NCBI GenBank assembly: GCA_937872925.1
Contig: CALMUT010000277.1
Coordinates: 1-64,000, forward strand
From: an uncultured Myxococcales bacterium
Lineage (GTDB): Bacteria > Myxococcota_A > Polyangia > Polyangiales > Polyangiaceae
Reading direction: 5' to 3'
DNA: 64,000 bases
The notes beneath the pieces were generated by a model. It was not told where the DNA came from. It did no database searches and saw only the letters and a list, made by a program, of their open reading frames with translations. Below are positions 17,709 to 26,652 of the stretch, piece by piece. The translations under genes were made by a program, and so were the position numbers. The first letter of the stretch is position 1. Each line of letters starts with the position of its first letter.

Positions 17709-17738
17709 TCCCGTGAACGAGTCGACAATTGCGCTACA

Positions 17739-17751
17739 CTACGGACCGTAG
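17739..17751. promoter_or_regulatory. Perfect 6-bp palindrome upstream of the Cys-rich lipoprotein gene
   Basis: CTACGG-A-CCGTAG, 44 nt before the ATG at 17795 and 31 nt after the phosphatase stop. It overlaps the 3' end of a TTGCGCTACACTA string that also occurs, with one extra G, just before the phosphatase ATG (15364-15377). It could be an operator or a small hairpin; no T-run follows. Confidence 0.3.
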
Positions 17752-17794
17752 CGTCCTGTGGGCGCGCCGAAGCTTGCTGCCTGGAGACTTCACG

Positions 17795-18805
17795 ATGAAA
17801 CCCTCGCCGTTCCGCCGCGCGTGCAGCGCACTGCCTGTCCTGGTTCTTAGCGTCGCGTGCGGAGGAAGCGACGACGGTGGACTCTTCGGTAGTTCGGGTG
17901 GCGGCGGGTCCCCCAGTGGTGGCAGCGCCGGCGTCGGTGGCGGGGCGGGTGTTGCGGGTGCTTCAGGCGGCGTTCCCGGAAGTGGCGGCACCGGCACGGG
18001 CGGCCAGGCGGGCGGCGCGGGCACCCCCGGCTCTGGAGGGACTCCGGCCAGCGGCGGCGCCGCAGGCAGCGCCGGGTCCGCGGGAACAGGCGGCGCGCCT
18101 GGCTACACCCTGGACAATGTCTGCGCGAAGTTCTCGACGGAAATCTGCAAGCTGCGCCAGGGCTGCTGCACGTCCCAGTTTGGCTACGAAGAGACCACCT
18201 GCATCAAGAACGAAACCGCCGACTGTGAGGAAAAAGTCAAAGCAGTGAACGCGGGCAGCGCGACCTTCAATCCGCAGAACATCGATGTATGTCTCACTCA
18301 GGCAGCGCCCATGCTGCAAGCCTGTCAGTTCCATTCCAAGGCCTTGGCTGAGTATTTGGAAGTGCAAAATAGCTGCCGCAGCATCTTCAATCCCAAGAAG
18401 CAGCCCGGTAGCTCGTGCCAAGAAGACTCCGAGTGTGCTGCGGCGCCGACGCCGCACGGTGTATCCGGCTGCGGCGACCAATCCGGCAAGTGCTACCAGA
18501 GCTCGGTCGCACAGGCCGGGCAGAAATGTGATCAGACGGTTTACTGCGCAGCGGGCACGCGCTGCGCCAACGGCGGCGGCAGCGGCGGCAGCGTGTGTTC
18601 ACCGGTAAAGGTTGGCGACAATTGCTTTGGCGGGTCTTCAAGTTGCGGCTTCGGGCTGTATTGCTCGGGGGGCAAGTGTCAAAACGCCAAAGAGACCGGT
18701 ACTTGCTACTCAAGCTACTACTGCCAGTCGTTCTCGTGTCAGAGCTACCAGTGCGTAGCGCCCTGGCCCGTCGTGAGCGAGCGCAGCTGCGGCAAGTCCG
18801 GCTAG
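17795..18805 (+). CDS. Cysteine-rich lipoprotein with Gly/Ser linker
   Basis: A 336-residue protein with a lipoprotein signal (lipobox LSVAC, cysteine near 23). ATG 17795 has GGAG nine bases upstream. A Gly/Ser/Ala low-complexity linker covers residues 30-105. The remainder is cysteine-rich with about 24 Cys, in the pattern CxxDSECAAxxxGxxGC... and CaxGtrCxxG, as in many myxobacterial surface lipoproteins of no known function ('EB-like' or Dickkopf-like Cys modules). Probably exported and disulfide-bonded. It follows the MYXO-CTERM phosphatase on the same strand with an 86-nt gap, and converges with the small repeat protein. Confidence 0.7.
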   Translation: MKPSPFRRACSALPVLVLSVACGGSDDGGLFGSSGGGGSPSGGSAGVGGGAGVAGASGGVPGSGGTGTGGQAGGAGTPGSGGTPASGGAAGSAGSAGTGGAPGYTLDNVCAKFSTEICKLRQGCCTSQFGYEETTCIKNETADCEEKVKAVNAGSATFNPQNIDVCLTQAAPMLQACQFHSKALAEYLEVQNSCRSIFNPKKQPGSSCQEDSECAAAPTPHGVSGCGDQSGKCYQSSVAQAGQKCDQTVYCAAGTRCANGGGSGGSVCSPVKVGDNCFGGSSSCGFGLYCSGGKCQNAKETGTCYSSYYCQSFSCQSYQCVAPWPVVSERSCGKSG

Positions 18806-18865
18806 AGGAGTCCGCGCTCGCGACTTTTGTCACGGTTTCTGGCGCCGCACTCTGAAATGAAGAAA

Positions 18866-18895
18866 CGGCCGCGACACTCTATGGTGTGGCGGCCG
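18866..18895 (-). terminator. Rho-independent terminator between convergent genes
   Basis: Stem CGGCCGCGACAC (18866-18877) pairs with GTGTGGCGGCCG (18884-18895) with one mismatch and a 6-nt loop. On the minus strand it is followed by TTTCTTCATTTC, so it best fits as the terminator of the repeat protein gene; it also lies 60 nt past the end of the Cys-rich lipoprotein gene and may act in both directions. Confidence 0.7.
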
Positions 18896-18917
18896 CGTTA
18901 CGAGACCCTCGACAAGC

Positions 18918-19238
18918 TCAAGCGGGGCTTGGCTGCTTCTTCTTCTTGTCGTCGCTATCCGGCTTCTTGACGTCTTTGCTGCCGCCACAAGCGGGGCTTG
19001 GGTTCTTGCGGTCCTTCTTCTTAGAATCGTCCGCCTTCTTGCCGCCGCCACAAAGGGCCGCCGGGCTCGGGTTCTTGCGGTCCTTCTTCTTGGAATCGTC
19101 CGCCTTCTTGCCGCCGCCACAGAGGGCGTCAGCCTGAACCCCCGACGTGGTGGTGGAAGCGGCCAAAGCTGGAAGACTGACGAGCAAACTGGCCGCAGCG
19201 AGGCCGGAAACGAGGATTCTGAGAGACTTCATGGTCAT
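18918..19238 (-). CDS. Small exported Lys/Asp-rich repeat protein
   Basis: A 106-residue protein (ATG 19238, or ATG 19232 which has GGAA at better spacing). A clear signal peptide ends at ALAA near residue 30. The mature part is built from three units of about 23 residues: two near-identical units starting LCGGGKKADDSKKKDRKN and a third variant (CGGSKDVKKPDSDDKKKK), each ending PSPA and each with one Cys. It is highly charged and probably disordered in the periplasm or outside the cell. I do not recognise the family. A strong terminator follows at 18866-18895. The upstream frame, open to 19631, is only a shadow of the next gene. Confidence 0.75.
   Translation of the reverse strand: MTMKSLRILVSGLAAASLLVSLPALAASTTTSGVQADALCGGGKKADDSKKKDRKNPSPAALCGGGKKADDSKKKDRKNPSPACGGSKDVKKPDSDDKKKKQPSPA
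18994..19125. repeat. 69-bp-period direct repeat inside the small exported protein gene
   Basis: Two 63-bp blocks, 18994-19056 and 19063-19125, start 69 bp apart and differ at three positions. All three changes are synonymous in the minus-strand reading frame (Pro, Ser and Leu codons), so the repeat unit appears to be maintained at the protein level. Confidence 0.85.
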
Positions 19239-19364
19239 TCCGTTTTGGGGCATCGCCGCCTTCACGTCAAGGTCTAGGGCGCAATCGCGGGATTCTCGGC
19301 GTCCGCAAAGGGTTTTTCCTCCACTCTCGACCCCAGAGCGCCACGGTGCAAAAAGGCGATGGTC

Positions 19365-21620
19365 ATGAAGATCGTATGCATTGGGGGCGGCCCGGCGGGT
19401 CTGTATTTCGCGCTGCTCATGAAGCGGGACGGGGCGGACCACGATGTGCACGTATACGAGCGCCACCGTGCGGGCGACACCTTCGGCTTCGGCGTGGTGT
19501 TCAGCGATCAAACCATGGGCTACCTCGCGGACGCGGACCCAGAGAGCCACGCCGAGATCCGCAAAGCCTTGGCGCACTGGGATGACATCGATACCCACAT
19601 CCATGGCGAAGTCATACGCTCGACGGGGCACGGTTTCTCAGGGCTTTCGCGTCAGACGCTGCTGAATATCTTGAGCAAACGCTGCGACGACGTGGGGGTG
19701 CATTTGCACTTCGAACATGAGGTGAGCGCCGACGTCACGCAATTCGCCGACGCCGATCTGATCGTCGCCTGCGACGGAGTGAACTCGGCGGTGCGCGATC
19801 GGTATGCAGACCGTTTCCAGCCCGAAGTCGACTTTCGCCCGAATCGATTCGTGTGGCTCGGCACGGACTATCCCTTCCAGGCCTTTACGTTCTACTTTAA
19901 TGAAAACGTCGATGGCTTGTTCCGGGTGCACGCCTACCGCTACGAAGAGGGGACGAGCACCTTCATCGTCGAATGCACCGAGGAGACGTGGAGAAAAGCC
20001 GGGCTGGACAAGACCTCCGAAGACGAAACCGTCGCATATTGCGAGCAGTTGTTCGCGAAGGAGCTCGCCGGCCACCGGCTGTTGAAGAACAAGAGCGTTT
20101 GGAGACAGTTTCCCACAGTGCATTGCGCGAAGTGGCATTTCGACAACGTCGTGCTGCTGGGCGACGCGGTGCATACGGCCCACTTCTCCATTGGCTCCGG
20201 CACGAAACTCGCGATGGAGGACTCCATTGCGCTCCGCGACGCTCTGGCCGCGCACAGCGAAGTCGGGGCGGCCCTCGACGCCTACGAAGTCGAGCGTCGA
20301 GGCACTGTGGAGAGCCTGCAACGCGCAGCCCAAGTCAGCCTGGAGTGGTTCGAAAATACGGAACGCTACCTGCGGCTTCCCGCCCTTTCCTTCACCTTTA
20401 GCATGCTCACTCGCAGCCTCCGGGTGACCCACGAGAATCTGGCGCTGCGGGATCCGGCGCTGATCGCTCAGGTGGATCGAGCCGTTGCCGAAACGGCGGA
20501 AGTGCAATCCGGGCGGGCAGTGTCACAAGATACGGTGCCCCCTCCACTCTTCACTCCATTCAAGCTGCGGGACCTCGTGCTCGAGAACCGCATCGTCGTG
20601 TCTCCCATGTGCATGTACTCCGCGGAAGACGGCACGGTCGGTGACTTCCACTTGGTGCACCTGGGCAGTCGGGCAATCGGCGGCGCCGGCCTAGTGATGG
20701 CGGAGATGACCAACGTCTCAGCCGATGCTCGCATTAGTCCCGGCTGCGCCGGCATGTACGCCCCGAAGCATGTATCTGCCTGGAGGCGCATCACTGAGTT
20801 CGTGCACACGCAATGTCCCGCGCGCATTGGGATCCAAATCGGGCACGCGGGTCGCAAAGGCGCCACGCACCGGCTCTGGGAAGGCCCCGACGTGCCTCTC
20901 GACGAAGGCGCCTGGCCCTTGCTCTCTGCGTCGGCGCTGCCCTACCTCCCGGGCAGCCAGGTGCCCAAAGCCATGGACGCGGGTGACATGGCACGGGTCG
21001 TTGCGAACCATGTTCGCGCGGCGCAAATGGCCGACGAAGCCGGCTTCGACCTGTTGGAGTTGCACTGCGCGCACGGCTACTTGCTCGCGAGCTTTCTTTC
21101 CCCCCTGACCAACCTTCGCAAGGACGCCTACGGCGGTGACGTGCAGGGGCGCCTGAAGTTCCCCTTGGAGGTCTTCGACGCAGTCCGCAAAGCCTGGCCC
21201 AAAGGGAAGCCCATGAGCGTCCGGATCTCCGCTTGCGATTGGGCGCCCGGAGGACTGACAGCGGAAGACGCCACGAGCATCGCGCGCGCACTTGCCGAAC
21301 ACGGCGCAGACATCATCGACGTTTCCGCCGGGCAGACGGTGCCCAATCAAAAACCCATCTACGGACGCCTATTTCAAACGCCGCTGTCTGAGCTGATTCG
21401 ACTGGAAACAGGGATCCCCACAATGACCGTCGGTAACATCCAGAGCTACGCGGACGCCAACAGCATCATTGCGGCCCAGCGCGCCGATCTCTGTGTGATC
21501 GCACGTGCGCATCTCTACGATCCTTATTGGACGAAGCACGCGGCCAACGCGCTCGGATACGACGCCCCCTGGCCGGAGCAGTACCGCACGGTGCAAAAGT
21601 ACAATTTCCGCTTTTCCTGA
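19365..21620 (+). CDS. Bifunctional salicylyl-CoA 5-hydroxylase/oxidoreductase
   Basis: A 751-residue fusion. The N-terminal half is an FAD-dependent aromatic hydroxylase: the dinucleotide motif [10 protein letters not shown] at 5-14 and [14 protein letters not shown] near 265-278, matching the SdgC-type salicylyl-CoA 5-hydroxylases that form gentisyl-CoA. The C-terminal half (from about 390) is an old-yellow-enzyme-type NADH:flavin oxidoreductase, with [24 protein letters not shown] and QIGHAGRKG. This fused architecture is known for the family. ATG 19365 is preferred to 19359 because AAGG lies eight bases before it. No salicylyl-CoA ligase, gentisate dioxygenase or thioesterase is adjacent, so the physiological substrate may differ. 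Confidence 0.85.
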   Translation: MKIVCIGGGPAGLYFALLMKRDGADHDVHVYERHRAGDTFGFGVVFSDQTMGYLADADPESHAEIRKALAHWDDIDTHIHGEVIRSTGHGFSGLSRQTLLNILSKRCDDVGVHLHFEHEVSADVTQFADADLIVACDGVNSAVRDRYADRFQPEVDFRPNRFVWLGTDYPFQAFTFYFNENVDGLFRVHAYRYEEGTSTFIVECTEETWRKAGLDKTSEDETVAYCEQLFAKELAGHRLLKNKSVWRQFPTVHCAKWHFDNVVLLGDAVHTAHFSIGSGTKLAMEDSIALRDALAAHSEVGAALDAYEVERRGTVESLQRAAQVSLEWFENTERYLRLPALSFTFSMLTRSLRVTHENLALRDPALIAQVDRAVAETAEVQSGRAVSQDTVPPPLFTPFKLRDLVLENRIVVSPMCMYSAEDGTVGDFHLVHLGSRAIGGAGLVMAEMTNVSADARISPGCAGMYAPKHVSAWRRITEFVHTQCPARIGIQIGHAGRKGATHRLWEGPDVPLDEGAWPLLSASALPYLPGSQVPKAMDAGDMARVVANHVRAAQMADEAGFDLLELHCAHGYLLASFLSPLTNLRKDAYGGDVQGRLKFPLEVFDAVRKAWPKGKPMSVRISACDWAPGGLTAEDATSIARALAEHGADIIDVSAGQTVPNQKPIYGRLFQTPLSELIRLETGIPTMTVGNIQSYADANSIIAAQRADLCVIARAHLYDPYWTKHAANALGYDAPWPEQYRTVQKYNFRFS

Positions 21621-21637
21621 TCGGGTATAGTCCACGG

Positions 21638-22012
21638 ATGGACGAGTCGATGGGCATGGGGTTGATGGTGGTGATGATTGGGGGCTCGCTCCTGATCACC
21701 TTCGTTGTGGTCGGCTTCAGTGCGTACATGTTCTACAAGGTGTTCAAGAAGATGGGGGACACCTCACGCTTGCGGCAGACCGGTCTCCCCGGCACCGCGC
21801 AAATCTTGTCGCTCAGCGACACGGGCATGACCATCAACGACAATCCCCAAGTCGCGCTCTCGCTCACCGTCACATCGCCACACCATGGATCGTATCAGGT
21901 GCAAACCACTTCGATCATTTCGAGGCTCTCGATCCCACGGGTGCAGCCCGGAATGAGCGTGCCGGTGAAGATCGATCCTCAGAACCCCATGAACGTCGTT
22001 CTCGACATTTAG
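21638..22012 (+). CDS. Single-TM membrane protein (DUF3592-like)
   Basis: A 124-residue protein with one transmembrane helix at about residues 5-35 (IGGSLLITFVVVGFSAYMFY) and a soluble domain that is mostly beta, ending in VPVKIDPQNPMNVVL. The small beta domain resembles DUF3592-type modules. ATG 21638 lies 17 nt after the preceding stop and only 6 nt after TATAGT (21626-21631), so it could be leaderless or read from the upstream message. The CBS gene follows 14 nt later, suggesting a common transcript. Function unknown. Confidence 0.6.
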   Translation: MDESMGMGLMVVMIGGSLLITFVVVGFSAYMFYKVFKKMGDTSRLRQTGLPGTAQILSLSDTGMTINDNPQVALSLTVTSPHHGSYQVQTTSIISRLSIPRVQPGMSVPVKIDPQNPMNVVLDI

Positions 22013-22026
22013 ACCCGGAGTATCCC

Positions 22027-22440
22027 GTGAAGACCGTCGCTGACATCATGACGCGCGAAGTGTTGACCCTGCGGCCCGAGGCCCCAGTGGAACAGGCCGC
22101 GCTGGAATTGATCTTGAGCGGAGTGCACGGCGCGCCAGTAGAGGATGAATCGGGTCGCGTCGTCGGCGTGCTGTCCACCACGGGTCTACTCTCCGCTGGG
22201 GGTGGCAAAGCGGTGGAAGACGCCATGACGCCGATACTCTTTGCGGTGCTGGAGTCCGATCACGCGCTCTACGCAGCCAAACGCATGCTTGAGACGGGCA
22301 GCCACCGCGTGGTCGTGCTGGCGGCAACGGGGCGCCTGGTTGGCGTCGTAACGCCTATGGACGTCATGAAGGCGGTGTTGCGCGGCGACGACTTGCACGC
22401 CGAGTGGGACGGCTGGGAAGAGCGCAACGAGCGACTCTGA
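22027..22440 (+). CDS. CBS-domain-pair protein
   Basis: A 137-residue protein made up of two CBS motifs: residues 1-60 (VADIMTREVLTL, then GRVVGVLSTTGLL) and 62-125 (VEDAMTP, then GRLVGVVTPMDVMKAV). Stand-alone CBS pairs bind adenine nucleotides and act as regulatory modules or partners. It starts at GTG 22027, with CGGAG seven bases upstream. It follows the small membrane protein and converges with rfbC (10 nt between stops). Ligand and partner are not evident. Confidence 0.9.
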   Translation: MKTVADIMTREVLTLRPEAPVEQAALELILSGVHGAPVEDESGRVVGVLSTTGLLSAGGGKAVEDAMTPILFAVLESDHALYAAKRMLETGSHRVVVLAATGRLVGVVTPMDVMKAVLRGDDLHAEWDGWEERNERL

Positions 22441-22450
22441 CTGAAGAGTC

Positions 22451-23002
22451 CTAAAACCAGCCCTCTAGCTCTTGCAACAGCGGCGCCTCCCGATCGCGTG
22501 CGTTCACAGTCATCTCGTTCTCCGACACCGGCCACGGGATCTTCAGCTCCGGATCGTTGAATCGGAGCGTGCGTTCGTGATCCGGAGACCAGTAGTCCGT
22601 AACCTTGTAGGCAAGGATCGTGTCCGGCTCCAAGGTGCACACGCCGTGGGCAAAACCCGCCGGAACCCAGAGTTGTCGCGCGTTTTCGGCACTCAATTCC
22701 ACGGCGACGTGCCGACCGTAGCTCGCGCTATGCCGACGCAAGTCCACCGCCACATCGAGCACCGAGCCGCGCACCACCCGCACCAGCTTGCCTTGCGCGC
22801 GGGGGGGGATCTGGAAGTGCAGCCCACGCAGAGTCCCCGCAGCAGCGGAGAGGGACTCATTGTCCTGAACGAAAGGCTCCTGAATACCAGCATCGTCCAG
22901 AGCGGCGCGCCGGAAGGTCTCCATGAAGTAGCCGCGAGCGTCGCCATGCCGCTTGCTGGCAAGCACGATCACCTCGGGGATTTCCGTGGGCTGTATCAAC
23001 AT
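22451..23002 (-). CDS. rfbC: dTDP-4-dehydrorhamnose 3,5-epimerase
   Basis: A 183-residue RmlC/RfbC cupin that epimerises dTDP-4-keto-6-deoxyglucose at C3 and C5 on the way to dTDP-L-rhamnose. Typical sequences are present: HGDARGYFMETF, FVQDNESLS, the catalytic histidine in LRGLHFQ, and WVPAGFAHG. Length matches the family. It lies 12 nt after the DUF4139 gene and may be co-transcribed with it. No rfbA, rfbB or rfbD is in this window, so the rest of the pathway must be encoded elsewhere. Confidence 0.95.
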   Translation of the reverse strand: MLIQPTEIPEVIVLASKRHGDARGYFMETFRRAALDDAGIQEPFVQDNESLSAAAGTLRGLHFQIPPRAQGKLVRVVRGSVLDVAVDLRRHSASYGRHVAVELSAENARQLWVPAGFAHGVCTLEPDTILAYKVTDYWSPDHERTLRFNDPELKIPWPVSENEMTVNARDREAPLLQELEGWF

Positions 23003-23014
23003 CGCGAGGGAGCC

Positions 23015-24970
23015 CTAACTTGACTCGAAGCTGAGTTCCCGCACCTTCTTTTGCAGGTCCGCCAGCAACCGCTCGCGCTCACGCTGCGCCTGCGTCGTGG
23101 CGCTGGAGAGGTCTTTGAGTGCGTCTTCGTCCTGCCCCAGCTCCAAGACGTAACGTTCCCGCAAGGACCGCTCGTCCTTGGAATCCCCGAGAGCCTGAAG
23201 GTTCTGCCGCACGCGTTTTTGATTCTCTTGAATGCGTTTCAGTTCGCGCTCCTGCTGCACCAGCACCGAATTCAGATCCCGTGCCAAGTCGTTCAGAGCC
23301 AAGATTTCCTCCAAGGCGGCGCGGGTTTTGGCGTCAATGGCATGGCTATCGACCCACACTTCCACTTGTTCACGGGTCAACGTCGCAAGGCCGACGGTCT
23401 GCCGTTCATCGCCGCGCTCCTTGACGGGGAATGAGTGCTCGCTACGCGCAGGCACGGAGAATCGAAAGCGTTGGTAGTTCTCCGTGACCGCGATCGGCTC
23501 GGCAGTTTCCGTCAATTGGTAACCACGCTGAAAGCGATGATCCAGGAAGAAGTCCAGGGCAGCGTCGGACCGGTTGTGGATCCGATACACGGTCAATAGC
23601 TCACGGAATCGGTGCAACTCCAGAACGCCGCCGGCGATCTTCGTGCGCTGTACGGCGCTCAAGCCCGACTTGTTGTCGAGACTCACATTGCACGATAGTT
23701 CCACTGAAAAGGGCACAATGCGCTCATCCCCCGGCTTCACGAGTTCGAGCATGGATTCGCCAAGATAGCGGTCCCCTTCCAGCACCGTCACCGGCCCCCC
23801 TTCAAGCGTGAGCCCGGTTGTGTTCTCGAAAAGCACCGCGGACATTGGATTCTCTTCCCGGGTATCGCGGTTGTACAGCGCCACGCGCTTGCCCTTGAAC
23901 TCGGACGCCAAGATGGGCACAAGCGCCGACTCCCCGCGCTTGACGGTGACGGGGCGCTCAATGGCGTATTCGAATAGGTCCCCGACCTTGGTGGTACGCG
24001 CCTGCACTTTGGCCGTCTGCACCATGGCGGCTGCGCGACCGCGTCGAGGCGCGGGCCGCGGCGCGGCAGCCGGTGGCGGCGGCATGCCAAAAGCGGCCGG
24101 CGCGCCCGCGGCGACCGGCGCATCTTCCGCAGCCGACTCGTACAGCGCGTCTTCGACCATCGGCGGCGCGTAGGCCGCGTCTTGTTCGACTGCTACTTCT
24201 GGCCGCGTGCGATAGCGCGGCGAGTACAGGTCGTGCACGAAGGACACCGGAAGCCCCGCCACCAGCGAGAGTTGCACGTCGCTCCAGTCTTCGTCCTGGG
24301 TGTTGTCGATCAAGGCCCAGCCCTGAATGAACGGTGCCGGCTCGGAAAGCAGCATGCGGTACGAAGTCTTCCACACCGGAGTCTCGACAACGTAGTTGGC
24401 AACGAGGGGCCGCTTGCCTTTGCCACGACCGAAAATGGTCAGTCGCTTGACGTCCTTCTTCTTGCTGCCAATCAGAACGTCCAACAAGTGTTGCAGATCC
24501 TTCTTGACGCTTTCGTCTAGAAGTCGCACCTGCTTCAGTTCTTGGAGGTCGAAGGCGCGCATTGCGGCGTCATCGCCCATCAGCACCATGCGGTGGCTGC
24601 TGTAGTTCTCTCGATCTACCCGACGCCATTCCGTCTCAAGTCCAGCGACCGTGCCCACGACGCTCTGGCTTCCGATCTCAACCTCCACCCGCGCGCCCTT
24701 CAGCTGTTCGAGCAGCCCGCTCAAACTGCTGCCGTCTGGCAGTCGAAACGCAATCTCTTCAAGACGCTTTTCCGTGGGCAGAGTGGACTCGTAGCTGATG
24801 CTCGCGATGTGCCCGTCGGCGAGATCGAGCACGGTGAGGGACTTCAAGACGTCATTCATTTCAGACGCCTTGAAGTGCAAGTCCACGGCAACATCGCCAT
24901 CAACTTCACCCTCACGTTCGAAGAACCCCACGCCGTGTTTGAACAGCACAACCTTACGTATTTGCAGCAT
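23015..24970 (-). CDS. DUF4139 domain protein
   Basis: A 651-residue protein. ATG 24970 is chosen because the family N-terminus begins there (LQIRKVVLFKHGVGFFE); the frame is open to 25009. The N-terminal beta region (1-200) is followed by a DUF4139 domain (WKTSYRMLL near 225, then DWSDVQLSLVAGLPVSFVHDLYS). An Ala/Pro-rich linker at about 285-335 interrupts the domain, and a coiled coil (550-650, rich in Arg/Glu/Gln) ends the protein. No signal peptide is seen. Relatives are annotated as mucoidy-inhibitor-like, with no known biochemistry. The rfbC gene follows closely. Confidence 0.75.
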   Translation of the reverse strand: MLQIRKVVLFKHGVGFFEREGEVDGDVAVDLHFKASEMNDVLKSLTVLDLADGHIASISYESTLPTEKRLEEIAFRLPDGSSLSGLLEQLKGARVEVEIGSQSVVGTVAGLETEWRRVDRENYSSHRMVLMGDDAAMRAFDLQELKQVRLLDESVKKDLQHLLDVLIGSKKKDVKRLTIFGRGKGKRPLVANYVVETPVWKTSYRMLLSEPAPFIQGWALIDNTQDEDWSDVQLSLVAGLPVSFVHDLYSPRYRTRPEVAVEQDAAYAPPMVEDALYESAAEDAPVAAGAPAAFGMPPPPAAAPRPAPRRGRAAAMVQTAKVQARTTKVGDLFEYAIERPVTVKRGESALVPILASEFKGKRVALYNRDTREENPMSAVLFENTTGLTLEGGPVTVLEGDRYLGESMLELVKPGDERIVPFSVELSCNVSLDNKSGLSAVQRTKIAGGVLELHRFRELLTVYRIHNRSDAALDFFLDHRFQRGYQLTETAEPIAVTENYQRFRFSVPARSEHSFPVKERGDERQTVGLATLTREQVEVWVDSHAIDAKTRAALEEILALNDLARDLNSVLVQQERELKRIQENQKRVRQNLQALGDSKDERSLRERYVLELGQDEDALKDLSSATTQAQRERERLLADLQKKVRELSFESS

Positions 24971-25052
24971 CGCCCAGGGATTGTCGTTGCAGCCGGCGCG
25001 CTTGTCCAACCCGGCCGGACCTCAGCGGAGGCCCAAGGCTATGCAGCTGGGC

Positions 25053-26498
25053 TCAGAGGCGTGCCGCCACGACCTTGGTCCCCCCGGGCAGGACGTGGAC
25101 GCCACGTACGGCGCGTTGGTCTCCGTTGATGAAAACCACGGTGTGGCGCCCGGGACTGACGCGGACGCCGAGCTGTGGCGTCTGCCCCAAGGGGCGACCG
25201 TCCAGCACAACGTGAGACGTCGGAATGGAATTGATATTGAGGCGTCCCGGCGCCAGTGCCGCCGGCCGTGGGTTGCTCGGCGCCAACTTCGCTTTCGGTT
25301 GTGGCACCGGAACCGCGATGGCCGCGACCGGTTCGGCATGGGACGGGGCCTCGGTAGCTCCGGGCTGCTGTGGAACCGCGGCCAGAACCGGAGCCGGGCT
25401 CACCGGCGCCGCAGCCGGTACGGATTGGCTCCGCGCTACGTGCTCCGCGGGCAGCGGCGGCAGCACTCGCGCCACGCGTTTCAACTCCAAGTGCACTTGC
25501 GCGACTTGTGCTTCCGCATCCAGCATGCGGGCGGGTGGCGCTTCGTGGTTGGGGGAACGCACCGTGAGCCAGTGGCGCTGGCGATCCAGCCTGAGTTCGC
25601 AGGGCAGCTCGAAACACCGCGCCACGCCGTCGACGAATACGGTTGCCTGCACGACGGCGAACCCCTGGTCGTCGGATGCGGATACCGTGCGTGTATTGTC
25701 CGCACTGCGATCGTCTGAAAAGCGCGAGGCCAAGGCCACGGCGCAGACCACGATCATGGCGAGCAGCCCGGCGGCGAACCCGAATAGCATGGTGCGACGC
25801 ACATCGCGGTCATTGCCGATCAGCCGAAGGATCCTGCTTGGCGGACGGCTCGCTCCGGGCAGCACGATCGACTCAGTTTGCATCGGCTCCCGCGGCGGCG
25901 GCCCCCAGCCCTTTGCAAATGTGATCAGAGCCTCCGACTTCGCGGGCGGCTCAGGCCAGGGCGCGTACGCTTCGACGTATCCGGGACGGCGTGAGTCCGG
26001 TTGCTTCCTCGGGTCAAAGACTTCAAATTGTGCCGGCGGCTCCGACGCTGGCTGTGGCAGGACTTCCAACAGGTCACTCGAGAGTGACGGCAACACCGGG
26101 CGGGGCGGCAGCGTCGAGCGGCGCGGCGCAGGCGACGAGTTGAGGCGTGGCGCTGGAACCGGAGATGCACGATCTGCAGACGTCGTCACGGGATGCTCGG
26201 CATCCGGCAGCGAAGGGAAAACGGGAACCGGCGGCAGCGTGTACTGCACCGCGCGCGGCGGCGGCAGGTTCGGCAGCGGCGGCAGCGTCTTGCGCGAGCC
26301 ACCCGGCGCGAAGGCGCGGGGAACTGTCACCGCGGTATCCGAGCGCAGCGGCCGAGTGAGCTGCTTGGTAAAGATGAACTCTTCCTCGTCATCGTCGACG
26401 GGAATGACGCTGTCGACGTTCACGAAGAGCGCATGGGGATCCGTGGAAAGCGCGTTGCGAGGCGCAGATCTCCTCCGCAAACCACGCGGCACGCTCAT
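25053..26498 (-). CDS. PEGA-domain membrane protein
   Basis: A 481-residue protein. ATG 26498 is chosen (the frame runs to GTG 26573), but no strong RBS marks it. Residues 1-245 are Pro/Ser/Arg-rich and likely disordered and cytoplasmic; a transmembrane helix (LFGFAAGLLAMIVVCAVALA) lies near 255-275; a linker with Pro/Val repeats follows; the C-terminus (410-481) is a PEGA domain (GRLNINSIPTSHVVLDGRPLG, then VRVSPGRHTVVFING), a module usually attached to envelope proteins. A second PEGA-like strand (VFVDGVARCFELPCELRLDR) sits directly after the membrane. It may be a cell-surface or kinase-substrate-like protein; function unknown. Confidence 0.75.
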   Translation of the reverse strand: MSVPRGLRRRSAPRNALSTDPHALFVNVDSVIPVDDDEEEFIFTKQLTRPLRSDTAVTVPRAFAPGGSRKTLPPLPNLPPPRAVQYTLPPVPVFPSLPDAEHPVTTSADRASPVPAPRLNSSPAPRRSTLPPRPVLPSLSSDLLEVLPQPASEPPAQFEVFDPRKQPDSRRPGYVEAYAPWPEPPAKSEALITFAKGWGPPPREPMQTESIVLPGASRPPSRILRLIGNDRDVRRTMLFGFAAGLLAMIVVCAVALASRFSDDRSADNTRTVSASDDQGFAVVQATVFVDGVARCFELPCELRLDRQRHWLTVRSPNHEAPPARMLDAEAQVAQVHLELKRVARVLPPLPAEHVARSQSVPAAAPVSPAPVLAAVPQQPGATEAPSHAEPVAAIAVPVPQPKAKLAPSNPRPAALAPGRLNINSIPTSHVVLDGRPLGQTPQLGVRVSPGRHTVVFINGDQRAVRGVHVLPGGTKVVAARL

Positions 26499-26622
26499 GG
26501 TGACGGTCTGTTCTTCGGGCTCGGAGAGGAGGGAGGAGTGCACGGCCAGACACAAGCCTACATCGTCCCACACTGGAGCACAGACAGATAAATACCTGAA
26601 ACTAAAAAGATTTTACGAGTGG

Positions 26623-26638
26623 GCTGCAATCGTGCAGC
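26623..26638 (-). terminator. Candidate terminator of the efflux operon
   Basis: On the minus strand, 15 nt after the TolC stop: GCTGCA-CGAT-TGCAGC, a perfect 6-bp stem, followed within 10 nt by TAAAATCTTTTT. The AT-rich stretch that follows (26585-26615) may also hold the promoter of the downstream PEGA gene. Confidence 0.55.
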
Positions 26639-26652
26639 GTCACTGTCGGGAC

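Noticed and set aside
17460-18100. Gly/Ser-rich nucleotide repetition in two adjacent genes
   Set aside because: It is the coding sequence of flexible linkers, not a separate repeat element.
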